Position numbers and translations under genes: made by a program. 64,000 bases of DNA, from the NCBI GenBank assembly GCA_024235175.1, contig JACKMX010000005.1, positions 592,707 through 656,706 on the forward strand, written 5' to 3'. Under the pieces are notes generated by a model that saw only the letters and a list, made by a program, of their open reading frames with translations, was not told the origin of the DNA and made no database searches. Positions within the stretch are counted from its first letter, which is position 1. Each line of letters begins with the position of its first letter. Shown here piece by piece: positions 52,348-61,756 of this stretch. Source of the stretch: Chromatiaceae bacterium. Its GTDB lineage: Bacteria > Pseudomonadota > Gammaproteobacteria > Chromatiales > Chromatiaceae.

Positions 52348-53559
52348 TTACAGCTTCATCCATTGGGCATAAGAGGGCCGCGGCCAAACATACTCCACGT
52401 TCAGATAGACCGCATTGGAGTCCGCCACACCCCCGTCGGTTTCCGTATACTCCTGAGCGCGATATCGATAGCTTCCGGATATGGTCCACCAGCGCGAAGC
52501 CCGCCAGCTCAATTTGGGTTCAATGGAATAATAGGTGCGTGTATCACCGGAATTCTTAACGCCACCCGCTGTTTCATTGCGAGTGTAGACAGTATCAAGT
52601 GCAAAATTCAGCCGTTCGGTGAACTTGTGATTGAATCCCAATGAAACACTATTCCTGCTCAGCATCCTGCCATCACCGCCGGGCGATGCGGAGGAAGAGA
52701 GCGAACCATTGAGACTCGTTCTCTCCCACTTCTTGTCGAAACTGATTGAGATCAGAGGCGCAATATCGCTCTCTTCATCTTTTTCACTGGCAGCATTGAT
52801 AAAAAATGTATCGATATGGTTGAGGCCCAATGCAACAGACGCGTTCAATGTTTCACTGAAGCGGCGGGTGAGTCCGACCTGGAATCCAATAGTCTCCGAT
52901 TTTGAATAGACTCCGCTCGCCTTGTAGCGGCTGCCAATCAGCGTCGTCTGCAGATCGGTTCTCTCGGACAGCTTGTGGATCAATCCGATACTGGCGCTAT
53001 CGTAGCGGTAATCAATAAGATTTGTTCCCGAGCTGGTAGCGGTGCGCGATTTGTTCTGGTAGTCCACATCGGTGTGGGCATAACTCAACTGAAGCAGGCT
53101 CCTTTCCGATAACTGACGGCTCCAATTAGGGCTGATATAGGTCTTGATTCGCGGAATACTGGTCTCCACGGAGCCGGTTGTCTCCAGCTCGCTGGTGCGG
53201 GAAGAGTCTCTCAACAGATTGGCATTAATCCCGAAGGTATCCAGATCGTGACGCAGGCTGGAATCCACACCAAACAGTGCCTCGTTATAGTCCAGGTCGC
53301 TCAACCCGTTATATTGATAGGTGGCAAGCCTGGTCTGGAACTTGACGTCGCTCACCTCGGTTCGGAATCCGAACCGAGCATCCGCCGTAAGCTGCGAATT
53401 AAAAGCGCTCTCCGGATCATCCGTCTCCAACCGGATATTGTCATCGTATCCCGTACGTGCATTGAATACAGGTTCCCAGTACCACTTTTCAGCTGAAACA
53501 GCGGCCGAAAAAAAGCTGCATGACAGTGCAGCCACCAATATGATCCGGTTAGTTTCCAT
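52348..53559 (-). CDS. Outer-membrane beta-barrel protein, PEP-CTERM/XrtA-system-associated type
   Basis: 403 residues from ATG at 53559. The signal peptide ends near AAVSAEKW. The rest alternates hydrophobic and polar residues with many aromatic belts (WYWEPVFNARTGYDDNIRL, SRQLSERSLLQLSYAHTDVDY) and ends in short strands, as in the outer-membrane proteins of XrtA exopolysaccharide loci. It is probably the export porin or a barrel partner of the export protein upstream. Function is inferred from family and context. Confidence 0.8.
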   Translation of the reverse strand: METNRIILVAALSCSFFSAAVSAEKWYWEPVFNARTGYDDNIRLETDDPESAFNSQLTADARFGFRTEVSDVKFQTRLATYQYNGLSDLDYNEALFGVDSSLRHDLDTFGINANLLRDSSRTSELETTGSVETSIPRIKTYISPNWSRQLSERSLLQLSYAHTDVDYQNKSRTATSSGTNLIDYRYDSASIGLIHKLSERTDLQTTLIGSRYKASGVYSKSETIGFQVGLTRRFSETLNASVALGLNHIDTFFINAASEKDEESDIAPLISISFDKKWERTSLNGSLSSSASPGGDGRMLSRNSVSLGFNHKFTERLNFALDTVYTRNETAGGVKNSGDTRTYYSIEPKLSWRASRWWTISGSYRYRAQEYTETDGGVADSNAVYLNVEYVWPRPSYAQWMKL

Positions 53560-53618
53560 CAAGACCCGCCTGGAGAAGCATAGGTGATTCCTGCCAATTA
53601 TCGCTTTCTGGCTACAAC

Positions 53619-54179
53619 TCAGGGTACAAGTATGACATCACCCGGAAGTAATATCCTGTTTTGCTTCAGATCGCCCTTTTCCACCGCGCTGTAGGAGAAC
53701 CCGGTGGCAGTCTGGTTTCCATCCTGGTGGCGCCGGAGCACCTGGATAGCATCGCCATCAGCAAAAGGATTGAGGCCTCCAGCCATACTTAAAGCCTGAA
53801 GAATATCCACATTTCGGTTGATGACAAATTCGCCCGGTTTATTAACCTTGCCCAGGATGTAAATCCGGTTTCCCAGCATCTGCTTCAGGCTGACAGTCAC
53901 AACCGGATCAGGAATGTATTTTTCAAGTTTTGAGGCGATCTCATTTGAAAGTTGCTCAACCGACATCTTTCCGGCATCCACGCCCCCGACCAGTGGAAAT
54001 GCGATTGTGCCATCCGGCGTAACCAATACGTCCCTCTCGAGATCAGGCTCCTTCCATACAGAAACTTCAAGAATATCACCAGGTTGGAGTTTATAGCTAT
54101 CGGCCGTGGCGGATCCGGCCAAAACCAGAATGGCAAGGAACGCGACAAGATTGCTACAACGGAGTGCGATTCTGTTCAT
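53619..54179 (-). CDS. Polysaccharide export protein (Wza-like, periplasmic)
   Basis: 186 residues from ATG at 54179, with AGGGGAAT upstream. The signal peptide ends near SATADSY; there is no lipobox cysteine. The Poly_export domain YKLQPGDILEVSVW is followed by a SLBB-like RIYILGKVNKPGEFVI and ALSMAGGLNPFADGD. It is smaller than full Wza and, like the XrtA-type export proteins, would act with the beta-barrel encoded next in the operon. It is the first gene of the export operon. Confidence 0.88.
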   Translation of the reverse strand: MNRIALRCSNLVAFLAILVLAGSATADSYKLQPGDILEVSVWKEPDLERDVLVTPDGTIAFPLVGGVDAGKMSVEQLSNEIASKLEKYIPDPVVTVSLKQMLGNRIYILGKVNKPGEFVINRNVDILQALSMAGGLNPFADGDAIQVLRRHQDGNQTATGFSYSAVEKGDLKQNRILLPGDVILVP

Positions 54180-54561
54180 CAATTCAGTATTCCCCTGGAT
54201 GGTTAAAACGGAGGGATTATCCCTCCGAAGACAGTTATATTCCACCGCTAACGGCCAAATAGTTTAATTCTTTACCCAGAACAAAATAAAGTCTATGTAT
54301 CGGGCATTATCGTTGAACGGCCGGTTTTAGAGGAAGACCCCTGCCCGGCGGCTCTAAAGGGGAAGCAGTGAGTTTGTACGGGAGCGCACAATTTCATTAC
54401 CGGATCAGGCATAAATCCATCGCTGTTTGGCAGTAGGGTAAAGCGCTTCCGATAGCATATAATCCCATCCGCCCGCATTTGGATGTTCGATTCGATACGA
54501 AATCACTCCAGGGAATAAGGCAAAGTGCCGCTATTCAGCATTATAAAAAGTACCCGGTTCA
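54180..54561. other. Divergent intergenic region of the exopolysaccharide genes
   Basis: These 382 bp separate the export operon (minus) from the priming transferase (plus). No gene, repeat or recognisable regulator site was found; divergent promoters are expected here. Confidence 0.4.
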
Positions 54562-55989
54562 TTGAAGACAGGTTCAAAGTTGTTAAAGAATCAATCTTAT
54601 AAACGCTCACTTCTGCAGCGGCGCAACAGCCTTTCCAATTCGTTTCAGGCGCTGCTTGACGGGCTTCTGGTAATCATGCTTACCGTAGCGCTAAGCTACT
54701 TGTACCAGGATGCATTAACCACTCAATACATGATTCTGGCGGTTACCCTGCTTGGTTTCATGGCTGTCGTATACGACCGGTTCGGCATCTACCGTCTACA
54801 CGGCAGCATGACGAGAAAGCTGATGACTCTCGGCAAAGCCTGGAGCATCTCATTCGCCCTGCTCTTCCTGCTGGGGTTTCTGACCAAAAGCACCGATCTT
54901 TTTTCCCGCGTCATTGTCAGTCTGCTTTACGTCCTGGGATTCCTGGGCCAGATTGCAGGTCACATCAGTATCCGTTACCTGCAGCGCATCAACCTGGCAC
55001 GGCAGGAGCAGGTCAAAGCACTGGTTATCGGCACCGGAGAGCTGGCCAACCATCTTTTTGATCGGATCAACAACAATCCCTGGTTGAGCGAGATCGTATT
55101 GGGCGCCATTACACTCAATGGAGAACAGGCGGGTGACGCAAATAGTGATCATATCCCGGTTTTGGGCAAGCTTGAACAGATCGGAAGATTGATCGCAGAT
55201 TATCAGATCCGCACGGTATATATTGCAGTTCCTCTGGATGCATCCCCATTGATTAAGGATATCTATCATGAGCTGCTCGATGCCAACGTGAATATTCACT
55301 GGGCACCCAATATATTTGCCCTTAATCTGATTAATCACAGTGTGAAGGAGCTGGCCGGAATACCGATTCTCACACTGTCAGAAACACCGCTTATAGGAAC
55401 TCACCTTTTGAGTAAAGCCATAGAGGACAAGGTGATTGCAACAGGCGCACTGATTCTTCTGAGTCCGATTCTCCTGATCACCGCGCTTGCCATAAAACTT
55501 GAATCACCGGGACCGGTGTTTTTTCGCCAGGTCAGGACAGGTTGGGACGGCCGCGAATTCAAGATATGGAAATTCCGCAGTATGCGGCCCAACGAATCCG
55601 GAAACGATAAGGTGGAGCAGGCCACTCGTGATGATCCCAGGGTGACCAGGGTCGGACGGTTTATTAGAAGAACCAGCATCGATGAGCTACCGCAACTGTT
55701 CAACGTTCTGGCGGGTCAAATGTCGCTCGTGGGCCCCAGGCCACATGCTGTTCAACACAATGTGGAGTATTCAGAACGCATCACGGACTATCTCACTCGC
55801 CATCGAATCAAGCCGGGAATAACCGGTCTGGCTCAGGTTCGTGGGTTTAGAGGGGAAACCAAGGAGTTGTCACAGATGGAGCAACGGGTCCAGTGCGATC
55901 TGGAATATATCAATAACTGGTCTATCGCACTTGATCTGAGCATCATGGTGCGGACACTGTTCACGCTGTTCGGCAGAAACGCTTATTGA
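54562..55989 (+). CDS. Undecaprenyl-phosphate sugar phosphotransferase (WcaJ/GumD-like)
   Basis: 475 residues with a TTG start at 54562. Four N-terminal helices run from residue 30 to 140, a nucleotide-binding-like middle domain starts KALVIGTGELANHLFDRI, a fifth hydrophobic segment lies near 290, and the catalytic bacterial sugar transferase domain has SPGPVFFRQVRTGWDGREF, WKFRSMRP, RRTSIDELPQLFNV and SLVGPRPHAV. It transfers glucose- or galactose-1-phosphate to undecaprenyl phosphate to start repeat-unit assembly. Its start lies opposite the export operon, and it ends 17 bp before the convergent decarboxylase beta subunit gene. Confidence 0.92.
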   Translation: MKTGSKLLKNQSYKRSLLQRRNSLSNSFQALLDGLLVIMLTVALSYLYQDALTTQYMILAVTLLGFMAVVYDRFGIYRLHGSMTRKLMTLGKAWSISFALLFLLGFLTKSTDLFSRVIVSLLYVLGFLGQIAGHISIRYLQRINLARQEQVKALVIGTGELANHLFDRINNNPWLSEIVLGAITLNGEQAGDANSDHIPVLGKLEQIGRLIADYQIRTVYIAVPLDASPLIKDIYHELLDANVNIHWAPNIFALNLINHSVKELAGIPILTLSETPLIGTHLLSKAIEDKVIATGALILLSPILLITALAIKLESPGPVFFRQVRTGWDGREFKIWKFRSMRPNESGNDKVEQATRDDPRVTRVGRFIRRTSIDELPQLFNVLAGQMSLVGPRPHAVQHNVEYSERITDYLTRHRIKPGITGLAQVRGFRGETKELSQMEQRVQCDLEYINNWSIALDLSIMVRTLFTLFGRNAY

Positions 55990-56006
55990 GCCAATTGAAA
56001 TTGCGC

Positions 56007-57209
56007 TCACTTAACCAAAGTAATCAGCACACCGGCAAAAATAGCCGATGTAATCACACCCGAAATACTGGCACCGAGTGCATGTGGCAACACCACTGCG
56101 TCTGGCGTCACCTCGGCAACTGATTTTTGAGCCACTTTGGCGCAGGTAGGGACACAGCTGACTCCGGCGATTCCGATCGCCGGATTAAACTTTTTACCGG
56201 TAGCGAAGTAAAGAATCCATCCCCCCAACAATCCACCGATACCCGAGAACGTCAGAGCCACAATTCCCAGTAAGAGGAGAGTCAGAACCTGGGGATTTAA
56301 AATAGTACTGGCTTCACAGAGGATGCCGAGTAACAGGCCCAGGAAAAAGGTGGCACCGTACAGGACCGGTCCGGAAAAGGTTTCCGCAAATTTGACCATA
56401 CCGCTTTCCCTGATAACCACACCAATAAACAGCGAGAAAAACAGAGGCGCCGCCACCGGGAATAACAGGCAGAGAATCACGTTGGCGATCACTGCGAACA
56501 CCAGCTTTTCCGTTGACGAAATCTCACGGGTCTTCTCTACCGGCATTTTCATGCCCCGAATGTGACGCGGCACCATCAACTTGATCAGCCAGGGATATCC
56601 ACCGTAAGTCAGGCCCAGATAGAGATAGGCGACTACGGTAATGGGGACAAACAACTCCTTGGAGAGAATCAACGCGGTGAACAGAATCATCGGCCCATCG
56701 GCGCCACCGATGGTCGCCGTTGCCGCCGCATCCGAAACGGACAATCCCATCCAGACTGCAAGCGGCAGTGTAATAACGGTGCCGATTTCCGCGCAAAGCG
56801 CAATGAACATGGAGGTGAATGGACGGGCCATGACAAAGCCCACATCCAGCAATACACCTATGCCCATAAATACCAGACAGGCGATCAATCCGTTGGAAAA
56901 AGTAAAAGTGTAGATGGGCTGCAGCCAGTCAATCTGCAGCATTGTCATCAACTGCTCGGTGTTGTTTATCAGCGGGTCCAGAAAAAGGGTACCCTTGCGC
57001 CCATCATCCAGAAACAGTACAGCCGCATTAACGGTTGCCATACCCAATCCCATGGGAATCATCAACAGGGCTTCCAAAATGCCTTTCTTTCCCAGGTATA
57101 TTAACAGAACCCCCAGACACATTAAAAAAATGCGCCCTATCATTATCTTCGGCTCTGAATCGGCTAAGGTCGCCAAGCCCTGAAAAATATTCAGAAAATT
57201 GATATCCAT
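56007..57209 (-). CDS. mmdB: Sodium-pumping decarboxylase beta subunit (MmdB/OadB-like)
   Basis: 400-residue membrane protein with about ten helices and conserved features of the Na+ carrier subunit: GGADGPMILFTALILSKELF with the essential Asp (near 185), GLSVSDAAATATIGGADGP and PTCAKVAQK near the end. It decarboxylates the carboxybiotin of the carrier protein and couples this to Na+ export. The gene follows the biotin-carrier, gamma-like and carboxyltransferase genes, completing the complex. Confidence 0.92.
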   Translation of the reverse strand: MDINFLNIFQGLATLADSEPKIMIGRIFLMCLGVLLIYLGKKGILEALLMIPMGLGMATVNAAVLFLDDGRKGTLFLDPLINNTEQLMTMLQIDWLQPIYTFTFSNGLIACLVFMGIGVLLDVGFVMARPFTSMFIALCAEIGTVITLPLAVWMGLSVSDAAATATIGGADGPMILFTALILSKELFVPITVVAYLYLGLTYGGYPWLIKLMVPRHIRGMKMPVEKTREISSTEKLVFAVIANVILCLLFPVAAPLFFSLFIGVVIRESGMVKFAETFSGPVLYGATFFLGLLLGILCEASTILNPQVLTLLLLGIVALTFSGIGGLLGGWILYFATGKKFNPAIGIAGVSCVPTCAKVAQKSVAEVTPDAVVLPHALGASISGVITSAIFAGVLITLVK

Positions 57210-57228
57210 TAATCTCGCCTTCGGTAAC

Positions 57229-57615
57229 CTATTCGATAACCATCAAAGCCTGACCCGCTTCCACACCATCACCAACAGCTACAGCTATCGACGAAATCCT
57301 GCCCGACTTGTGAGCGCTGATCATGGTCTTCATCTTCATCGCCTCAACGACGATGACTTTATCACCCTTGGCGACAGACATGCCGGGACTGACGGCAATT
57401 TCTACAATGACTCCTGACAGCGGGCTGGGCAGTTCATTCTCACCTGCTGCGACATTTGTCGGCGCGGCCGGTGCAGCTGCGGCAGCTGGTGCGCTGGTGA
57501 CGATATTTGCTCTGAGCCCAGGCGATGGATAGAGATTGCTGCCAACCTCGGATACATCTTCGATGGTAACAGCGTAGGGCTTGCCATCAACGGTAACTTT
57601 AAATTTTCTTTCCAT
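57229..57615 (-). CDS. mmdC: Biotin carrier protein of the decarboxylase
   Basis: 128 residues with an Ala/Pro-rich linker (45-60) and a C-terminal biotinyl domain. The biotin site is in VVEAMKMKTMISAHKSG with Lys in AMKM. It carries the carboxyl group from the carboxyltransferase to the membrane beta subunit. It is encoded 19 bp upstream of the beta-subunit gene, as in MmdADCB and OadGAB-type operons. Confidence 0.93.
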   Translation of the reverse strand: MERKFKVTVDGKPYAVTIEDVSEVGSNLYPSPGLRANIVTSAPAAAAAPAAPTNVAAGENELPSPLSGVIVEIAVSPGMSVAKGDKVIVVEAMKMKTMISAHKSGRISSIAVAVGDGVEAGQALMVIE

Positions 57616-57701
57616 AATCTGTCTGTTTTACCCCTTGAAACTTTGCACTCAGCATTGCTGAAAGTGCCTTGAACCGGATTCGTCTTTTCCAAACACCGCC
57701 G

Positions 57702-58034
57702 TTAATGCCGACGAACATCGTGCGAGGTCTGAATTGCCCTCTTCCCCTCCGCGGCCCAGGCAGGCAGGTTCCTGCCACCTGCGATATGCACGATACGGTG
57801 ACCGCCAAGCACGGCAAAGACAGCTGCAGAAATCGCCGCCACATGCCGGGGATCGACCTCACCGCTTAAAACAGGTGCTTCGACCTTGGTTGTCGCCTTA
57901 ACTTTGGCCTGTTTTCTGCTCACTTCCGATTTGGCGATAAACACCACGATCAGTTTGATCAGAAGCGCAGCGAGCATGGAGATGACTACTGTCAGTCCAT
58001 ACATACCCAGCGATTTGATAATCAGATCTGTCAT
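57702..58034 (-). CDS. mmdD: OadG/MmdD-like small membrane subunit
   Basis: 110 residues with one N-terminal helix (MYGLTVVISMLAALLIKLIV) and a cytoplasmic tail containing HVAAISAAVFAVLGGHRIVHI, a pattern typical of gamma/delta subunits of Na+-translocating decarboxylases. It anchors the carboxyltransferase to the membrane and helps assembly. It lies between the carboxyltransferase and the biotin carrier genes. Confidence 0.82.
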   Translation of the reverse strand: MTDLIIKSLGMYGLTVVISMLAALLIKLIVVFIAKSEVSRKQAKVKATTKVEAPVLSGEVDPRHVAAISAAVFAVLGGHRIVHIAGGRNLPAWAAEGKRAIQTSHDVRRH

Positions 58035-58060
58035 ACACTCTTCCCCTTTCCACCACTCTT

Positions 58061-59614
58061 CTAAAGCGGGATGTCACCGTGTTTCTTGGGTGGCCGCAGC
58101 TCCCGTTTGGATAATGTTTTGCGCAGCGAGAGTGCTAAGGTCGAGCGTGTTTCGGAAGGTTCGATTACATCTGTGATATAGCCTTTGGATGCCGCCAGAT
58201 AGGGAGATGCAACCTCATGCTTGTATTGCTCGGTGAGCTCGGCGGCCAGCGCTTTCGGGTCTTTGGCAGCTTTGATCTCTTTGTTGTAAAGAATATTAAC
58301 TGCGCCCTCTGCTCCCATTACAGCAATTTGAGCCGTTGGCCAGGCATAGACAAAGTCAGCCCCCATCTCCTGCGAACACATGGCCAGATACGAACCACCA
58401 TAAGCCTTGCGCAGAATCAAGGTTACTTTCGGTACCGTGGCTGACGCGTAGGCGAACAGCATTTTGGCCCCATGCCGGATGATACCACCGCGCTCCTGAT
58501 CTATACCCGGCAGGAATCCCGGCACGTCGACCAGTGTGACCAGCGGAACATTGAAAACATTGCAGACACGGATAAACTTGGCTGCCTTATCGGAAGCATC
58601 TATATCCAACGCTCCGGCTTTAACCTTCGGATTATTGGCGACCAGACCAACCACTATACCCTCAATCCGGGCGAATCCAACGATGATGTTTTGCGCCCAG
58701 GCAGCGTGAACTTCCATGAAGTCTTCATCATCGACTAGCCGGGCGATAATCAACCGGACATCCATGGGTTCTGCGGCATCTTCCGGTATCAGGAGTTCCA
58801 TCTCCCCATCGATACTGAGATCCATATCCTCGAAAGGTCGATGGGGAGGATCTTCGGTATTGTTGGAAGGAAGGAAACTGAGCAGCTTGCGGGCCAGTTC
58901 AACCGCATGTTGATCATCTTCCGCAACGAAGTGGGCATTACCGGAGATACTGGCATGAACAGCGGAAGAGCCAACTTCATCCATAGTGACATTACGTCCG
59001 GTCACAGCCTTGATAACCTGTGGGCCTGTGATGAACATATAAGCATTTTCTCTGGTCATGATGGTGAAATCCATCAACGCCGGGGAATAGGCTGCACCGC
59101 CTGCACAGGGACCGGCAATTATTGCAATCTGCGGCACCACACCGGAAAGAAGAACATTGTGATAAAAAACCCTTCCATACCCGGAGAGCGCATCCACACC
59201 TTCCTGAATGCGTGCACCGCCAGAGTCCTTAAAAGCGACCAAGGGTATACCCATCTTCAGCGCATAATGCATCACATCGACCATTTTCTGGGCATGCATT
59301 TCGCCCAGTGTACCGGCAGAAACGGTAAAATCCTGGCTGAAAGTGACAACCTGACGACCGTCGACATAGCCGGTTCCGACGACAATTCCATCCGCAGGAA
59401 TAACCTTATCGGCCATACCGAATCCACGTGCCCGGTGTGTTATAAGGCGCCCAATCTCCTGGAAAGTGCCTTCCTGAAACAGAATACCAATGCGCTCCCG
59501 CGCTGTAAGCTGGCCCTTTTTATGACGGGACTCCGCTTTATCCAAGCCACCGCCGTCCTGTACCACCTTGCGTCGCTTGCGCAGTTCACGAAGCAACTCT
59601 TTAGATACCGTCAT
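58061..59614 (-). CDS. mmdA: Methylmalonyl-CoA decarboxylase/acyl-CoA carboxyltransferase alpha subunit
   Basis: 517-residue carboxyltransferase of the PCC-beta/MmdA family. Motifs include KKGQLTARERIGILFQEGTF, SGGARIQEGVDALSGYGRVF, GPCAGGAAYSPALMDF and YGGSYLAMCSQEMGADF forming the two crotonase-like halves that bind acyl-CoA and biotin. With the biotin carrier, small subunit and beta subunit encoded downstream, it most likely converts methylmalonyl-CoA to propionyl-CoA while exporting Na+. Operation in the reverse direction or on malonyl- or glutaconyl-CoA cannot be excluded. It is the first gene of the operon. Confidence 0.9.
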   Translation of the reverse strand: MTVSKELLRELRKRRKVVQDGGGLDKAESRHKKGQLTARERIGILFQEGTFQEIGRLITHRARGFGMADKVIPADGIVVGTGYVDGRQVVTFSQDFTVSAGTLGEMHAQKMVDVMHYALKMGIPLVAFKDSGGARIQEGVDALSGYGRVFYHNVLLSGVVPQIAIIAGPCAGGAAYSPALMDFTIMTRENAYMFITGPQVIKAVTGRNVTMDEVGSSAVHASISGNAHFVAEDDQHAVELARKLLSFLPSNNTEDPPHRPFEDMDLSIDGEMELLIPEDAAEPMDVRLIIARLVDDEDFMEVHAAWAQNIIVGFARIEGIVVGLVANNPKVKAGALDIDASDKAAKFIRVCNVFNVPLVTLVDVPGFLPGIDQERGGIIRHGAKMLFAYASATVPKVTLILRKAYGGSYLAMCSQEMGADFVYAWPTAQIAVMGAEGAVNILYNKEIKAAKDPKALAAELTEQYKHEVASPYLAASKGYITDVIEPSETRSTLALSLRKTLSKRELRPPKKHGDIPL

Positions 59615-60180
59615 TAACCCCCCCGTATTTTTAAAATTTATCGGGCATGTTCATCCGCATTCAGCCGATCCGGACTCCAGGGACTCCCCGATCGAATCAT
59701 GGTCAGCGTTTATGCACCCGGAATCACCAGCTGAAGCATTGCAAATCCTGGCAACAGTTGGGCTATTTCCCGTGATTTGCGCCTTGCATTTGGCGAATTT
59801 GAATCTCATATCCACTCGGCCGGAATCGATCAGATACACCCCATATTTTTGATTAAAGGACTGAATAAAATTATTGGTTATTTCCTGTCGTAAAACATTC
59901 TTATAAGTAATACTATGGGCAGAGAATAACAGATTTATAGTATGAATATCTTGTCTATTCTCAGCAAGCGTTATTTAAATAGTATTACCATAATATCGGA
60001 TTTTGGATTTTTCGGTTTCCTGGCTTTGCTTCACTTGCCACATATTTATACGATGGATTTCGGACAGAATGTAATCCTGTTGGCCATCCGCCTGCTTATT
60101 GATTGGGACAGCAGCCAGTCTTGAACATCCACCGGACGAATGCAATACAGAACGGTTTAATTTATCGGTGCGATCCGCCT
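59615..60180. other. Divergent AT-rich intergenic region
   Basis: About 560 bp with promoter-like AT-rich sequence. A 60-codon open frame at 59942 with a hydrophobic middle has no ribosome binding site and is not called. No repeats or known motifs were seen. Confidence 0.4.
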
Positions 60181-61752
60181 GTGATATCCGGCATCGCGAC
60201 AAAACTGCGGCTGAAGCCAGTGATTATTTCTGCGAACCTGTTTACATTGATCGCGGTAATTCCCGGAATCAATCATCTCGCCGGTGTATTACTGCTCCTT
60301 CTGGCTGCAACAACCGCTGGCGCCACGTCCCTCCCCGGCTACAACATCGATATCAATCAAACATCCGTCTCCGGCATCTCCTCGGGTGGTTACATGGCAG
60401 TTCAGTTTGCGATTGCCCATTCAGAGATAGTCACAGGTGCTGGTGTGTTTGCAGCTGGCCCCTATCGCTGTGGTGCCGACGGCATCAGCACTGCGCTTGG
60501 GCTCTGTATGCAGGGCCGGCCCGACCCACAGAAGGCAATCAACGAAACCAGGAGTGCTGCCGATGCCGGCAGAATTGCTCCGCTGGAGAACATTGGCCGT
60601 CAGCGCATCTGGTTATTTTCCGGGTACAACGACGGCGTGGTCAAACAATCGGTTACCAACAGCCTCTATACCTACTTCAAACATTATGTGCCCACCGGAT
60701 ATATTTATTATCAGAACAGTCTGGGTGCAGGCCATGCCATGATAACAAAGCTGTATGGCAAAGAGTGCCCGTTGACCGGTGGCGCGTTTATTAACGATTG
60801 CGACTATGATGGCGCGGGCATGCTGCTGCAGCACATCTATGGCGCACTCGCATTCCCTTCATCCGACTCACCCGGCGGAACTATCATCTCCTTTGATCAG
60901 AGCGCTTATGCCCATGGTGACGGCGGCAGGATAGGCTTGGCGGAAAAAGGCTATCTTTATGTACCGGAATCCTGTGCCCGCGGAGAAGAGTGCCGGGTAC
61001 ACATTGTCTTTCACGGATGTCGTCAGTACGCCGAACAAGTCAATGACCTCTTCTATCGCCATGCCGGTTACAACAGCTGGGCCGACAACAACAGAATCAT
61101 TGTCCTCTATCCCCAGACACAGGCGACCCATCTGAGCCCGTTCAATCCCAATGGATGCTGGGACTGGTGGGGCTACACCGGTCCTGAATTTGCGTATCGT
61201 GACGGTGCACAGATCAAAGCCGTTCGAAGCATGCTCAATCAGCTCTCAAAAGGTCATACAGCTGCCGAACCTCCGCCTGATGACAGGGCACCTGAACTGA
61301 ACGCCATCGACGCCACCCATGACTCGGTGTCGCTGGTCTGGAACAGAGGCGCGCACGCATCCGGCTACCATCTCGATCGCAGCTCGGAGGGTGCCATCGG
61401 ATTTCAGCGCGTGACCGACAGATTGGAACAAGGAGTCAGTTATGTTGACAGGGGACTCTCTCCCGACACGACATACCGTTACCGGCTGCAGTACATTTCA
61501 GATACCGGTGAGCTGCTGGAGTCCAATACGGCAACTATAACCACCCGTTCCCTGCCGGCCTCCTGCGATCCTTATTTCAACGACAATGTCACCCATGTGT
61601 CAGAAGGCCGGGCCAGGGTTTGGTTCGGATTCACTTTTGCCAGGGGATCCTGGGATTACATGGGCTTATGGAACCTGTTCACTGAAACAGCGCTGTTCAG
61701 GGACAATGACGGGTTTAAGGTGGGTGTATGCCCGATTGGAAACGGTAGCTAG
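60181..61752 (+). CDS. Secreted PHB-depolymerase-like esterase with fibronectin III domain
   Basis: About 523 residues from GTG at 60181; the frame also opens from TTG at 60103 and the true start is uncertain. A signal/anchor helix (GVLLLLLAATTAGATS) precedes the catalytic domain: lipase box SGISSGGYMAVQ, HIVFHGCRQYAEQ and GCWDWWGYTGPEFAYRDG near the end, typical of extracellular short-chain polyhydroxybutyrate depolymerases. A fibronectin III-like module follows (about 410-490; DSVSLVWNRGAHASGYHLDRS). A C-terminal 60-residue domain has two cysteines (SCDPYFNDNVTH to VGVCP). It probably cleaves a polyester or related ester outside the cell. Confidence 0.82.
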   Translation: MISGIATKLRLKPVIISANLFTLIAVIPGINHLAGVLLLLLAATTAGATSLPGYNIDINQTSVSGISSGGYMAVQFAIAHSEIVTGAGVFAAGPYRCGADGISTALGLCMQGRPDPQKAINETRSAADAGRIAPLENIGRQRIWLFSGYNDGVVKQSVTNSLYTYFKHYVPTGYIYYQNSLGAGHAMITKLYGKECPLTGGAFINDCDYDGAGMLLQHIYGALAFPSSDSPGGTIISFDQSAYAHGDGGRIGLAEKGYLYVPESCARGEECRVHIVFHGCRQYAEQVNDLFYRHAGYNSWADNNRIIVLYPQTQATHLSPFNPNGCWDWWGYTGPEFAYRDGAQIKAVRSMLNQLSKGHTAAEPPPDDRAPELNAIDATHDSVSLVWNRGAHASGYHLDRSSEGAIGFQRVTDRLEQGVSYVDRGLSPDTTYRYRLQYISDTGELLESNTATITTRSLPASCDPYFNDNVTHVSEGRARVWFGFTFARGSWDYMGLWNLFTETALFRDNDGFKVGVCPIGNGS

Positions 61753-61756
61753 AGAC

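Noticed and set aside
59942..60124. 60-codon hydrophobic open frame
   Set aside because: AT-rich sequence without Shine-Dalgarno; could be chance. Left as intergenic.
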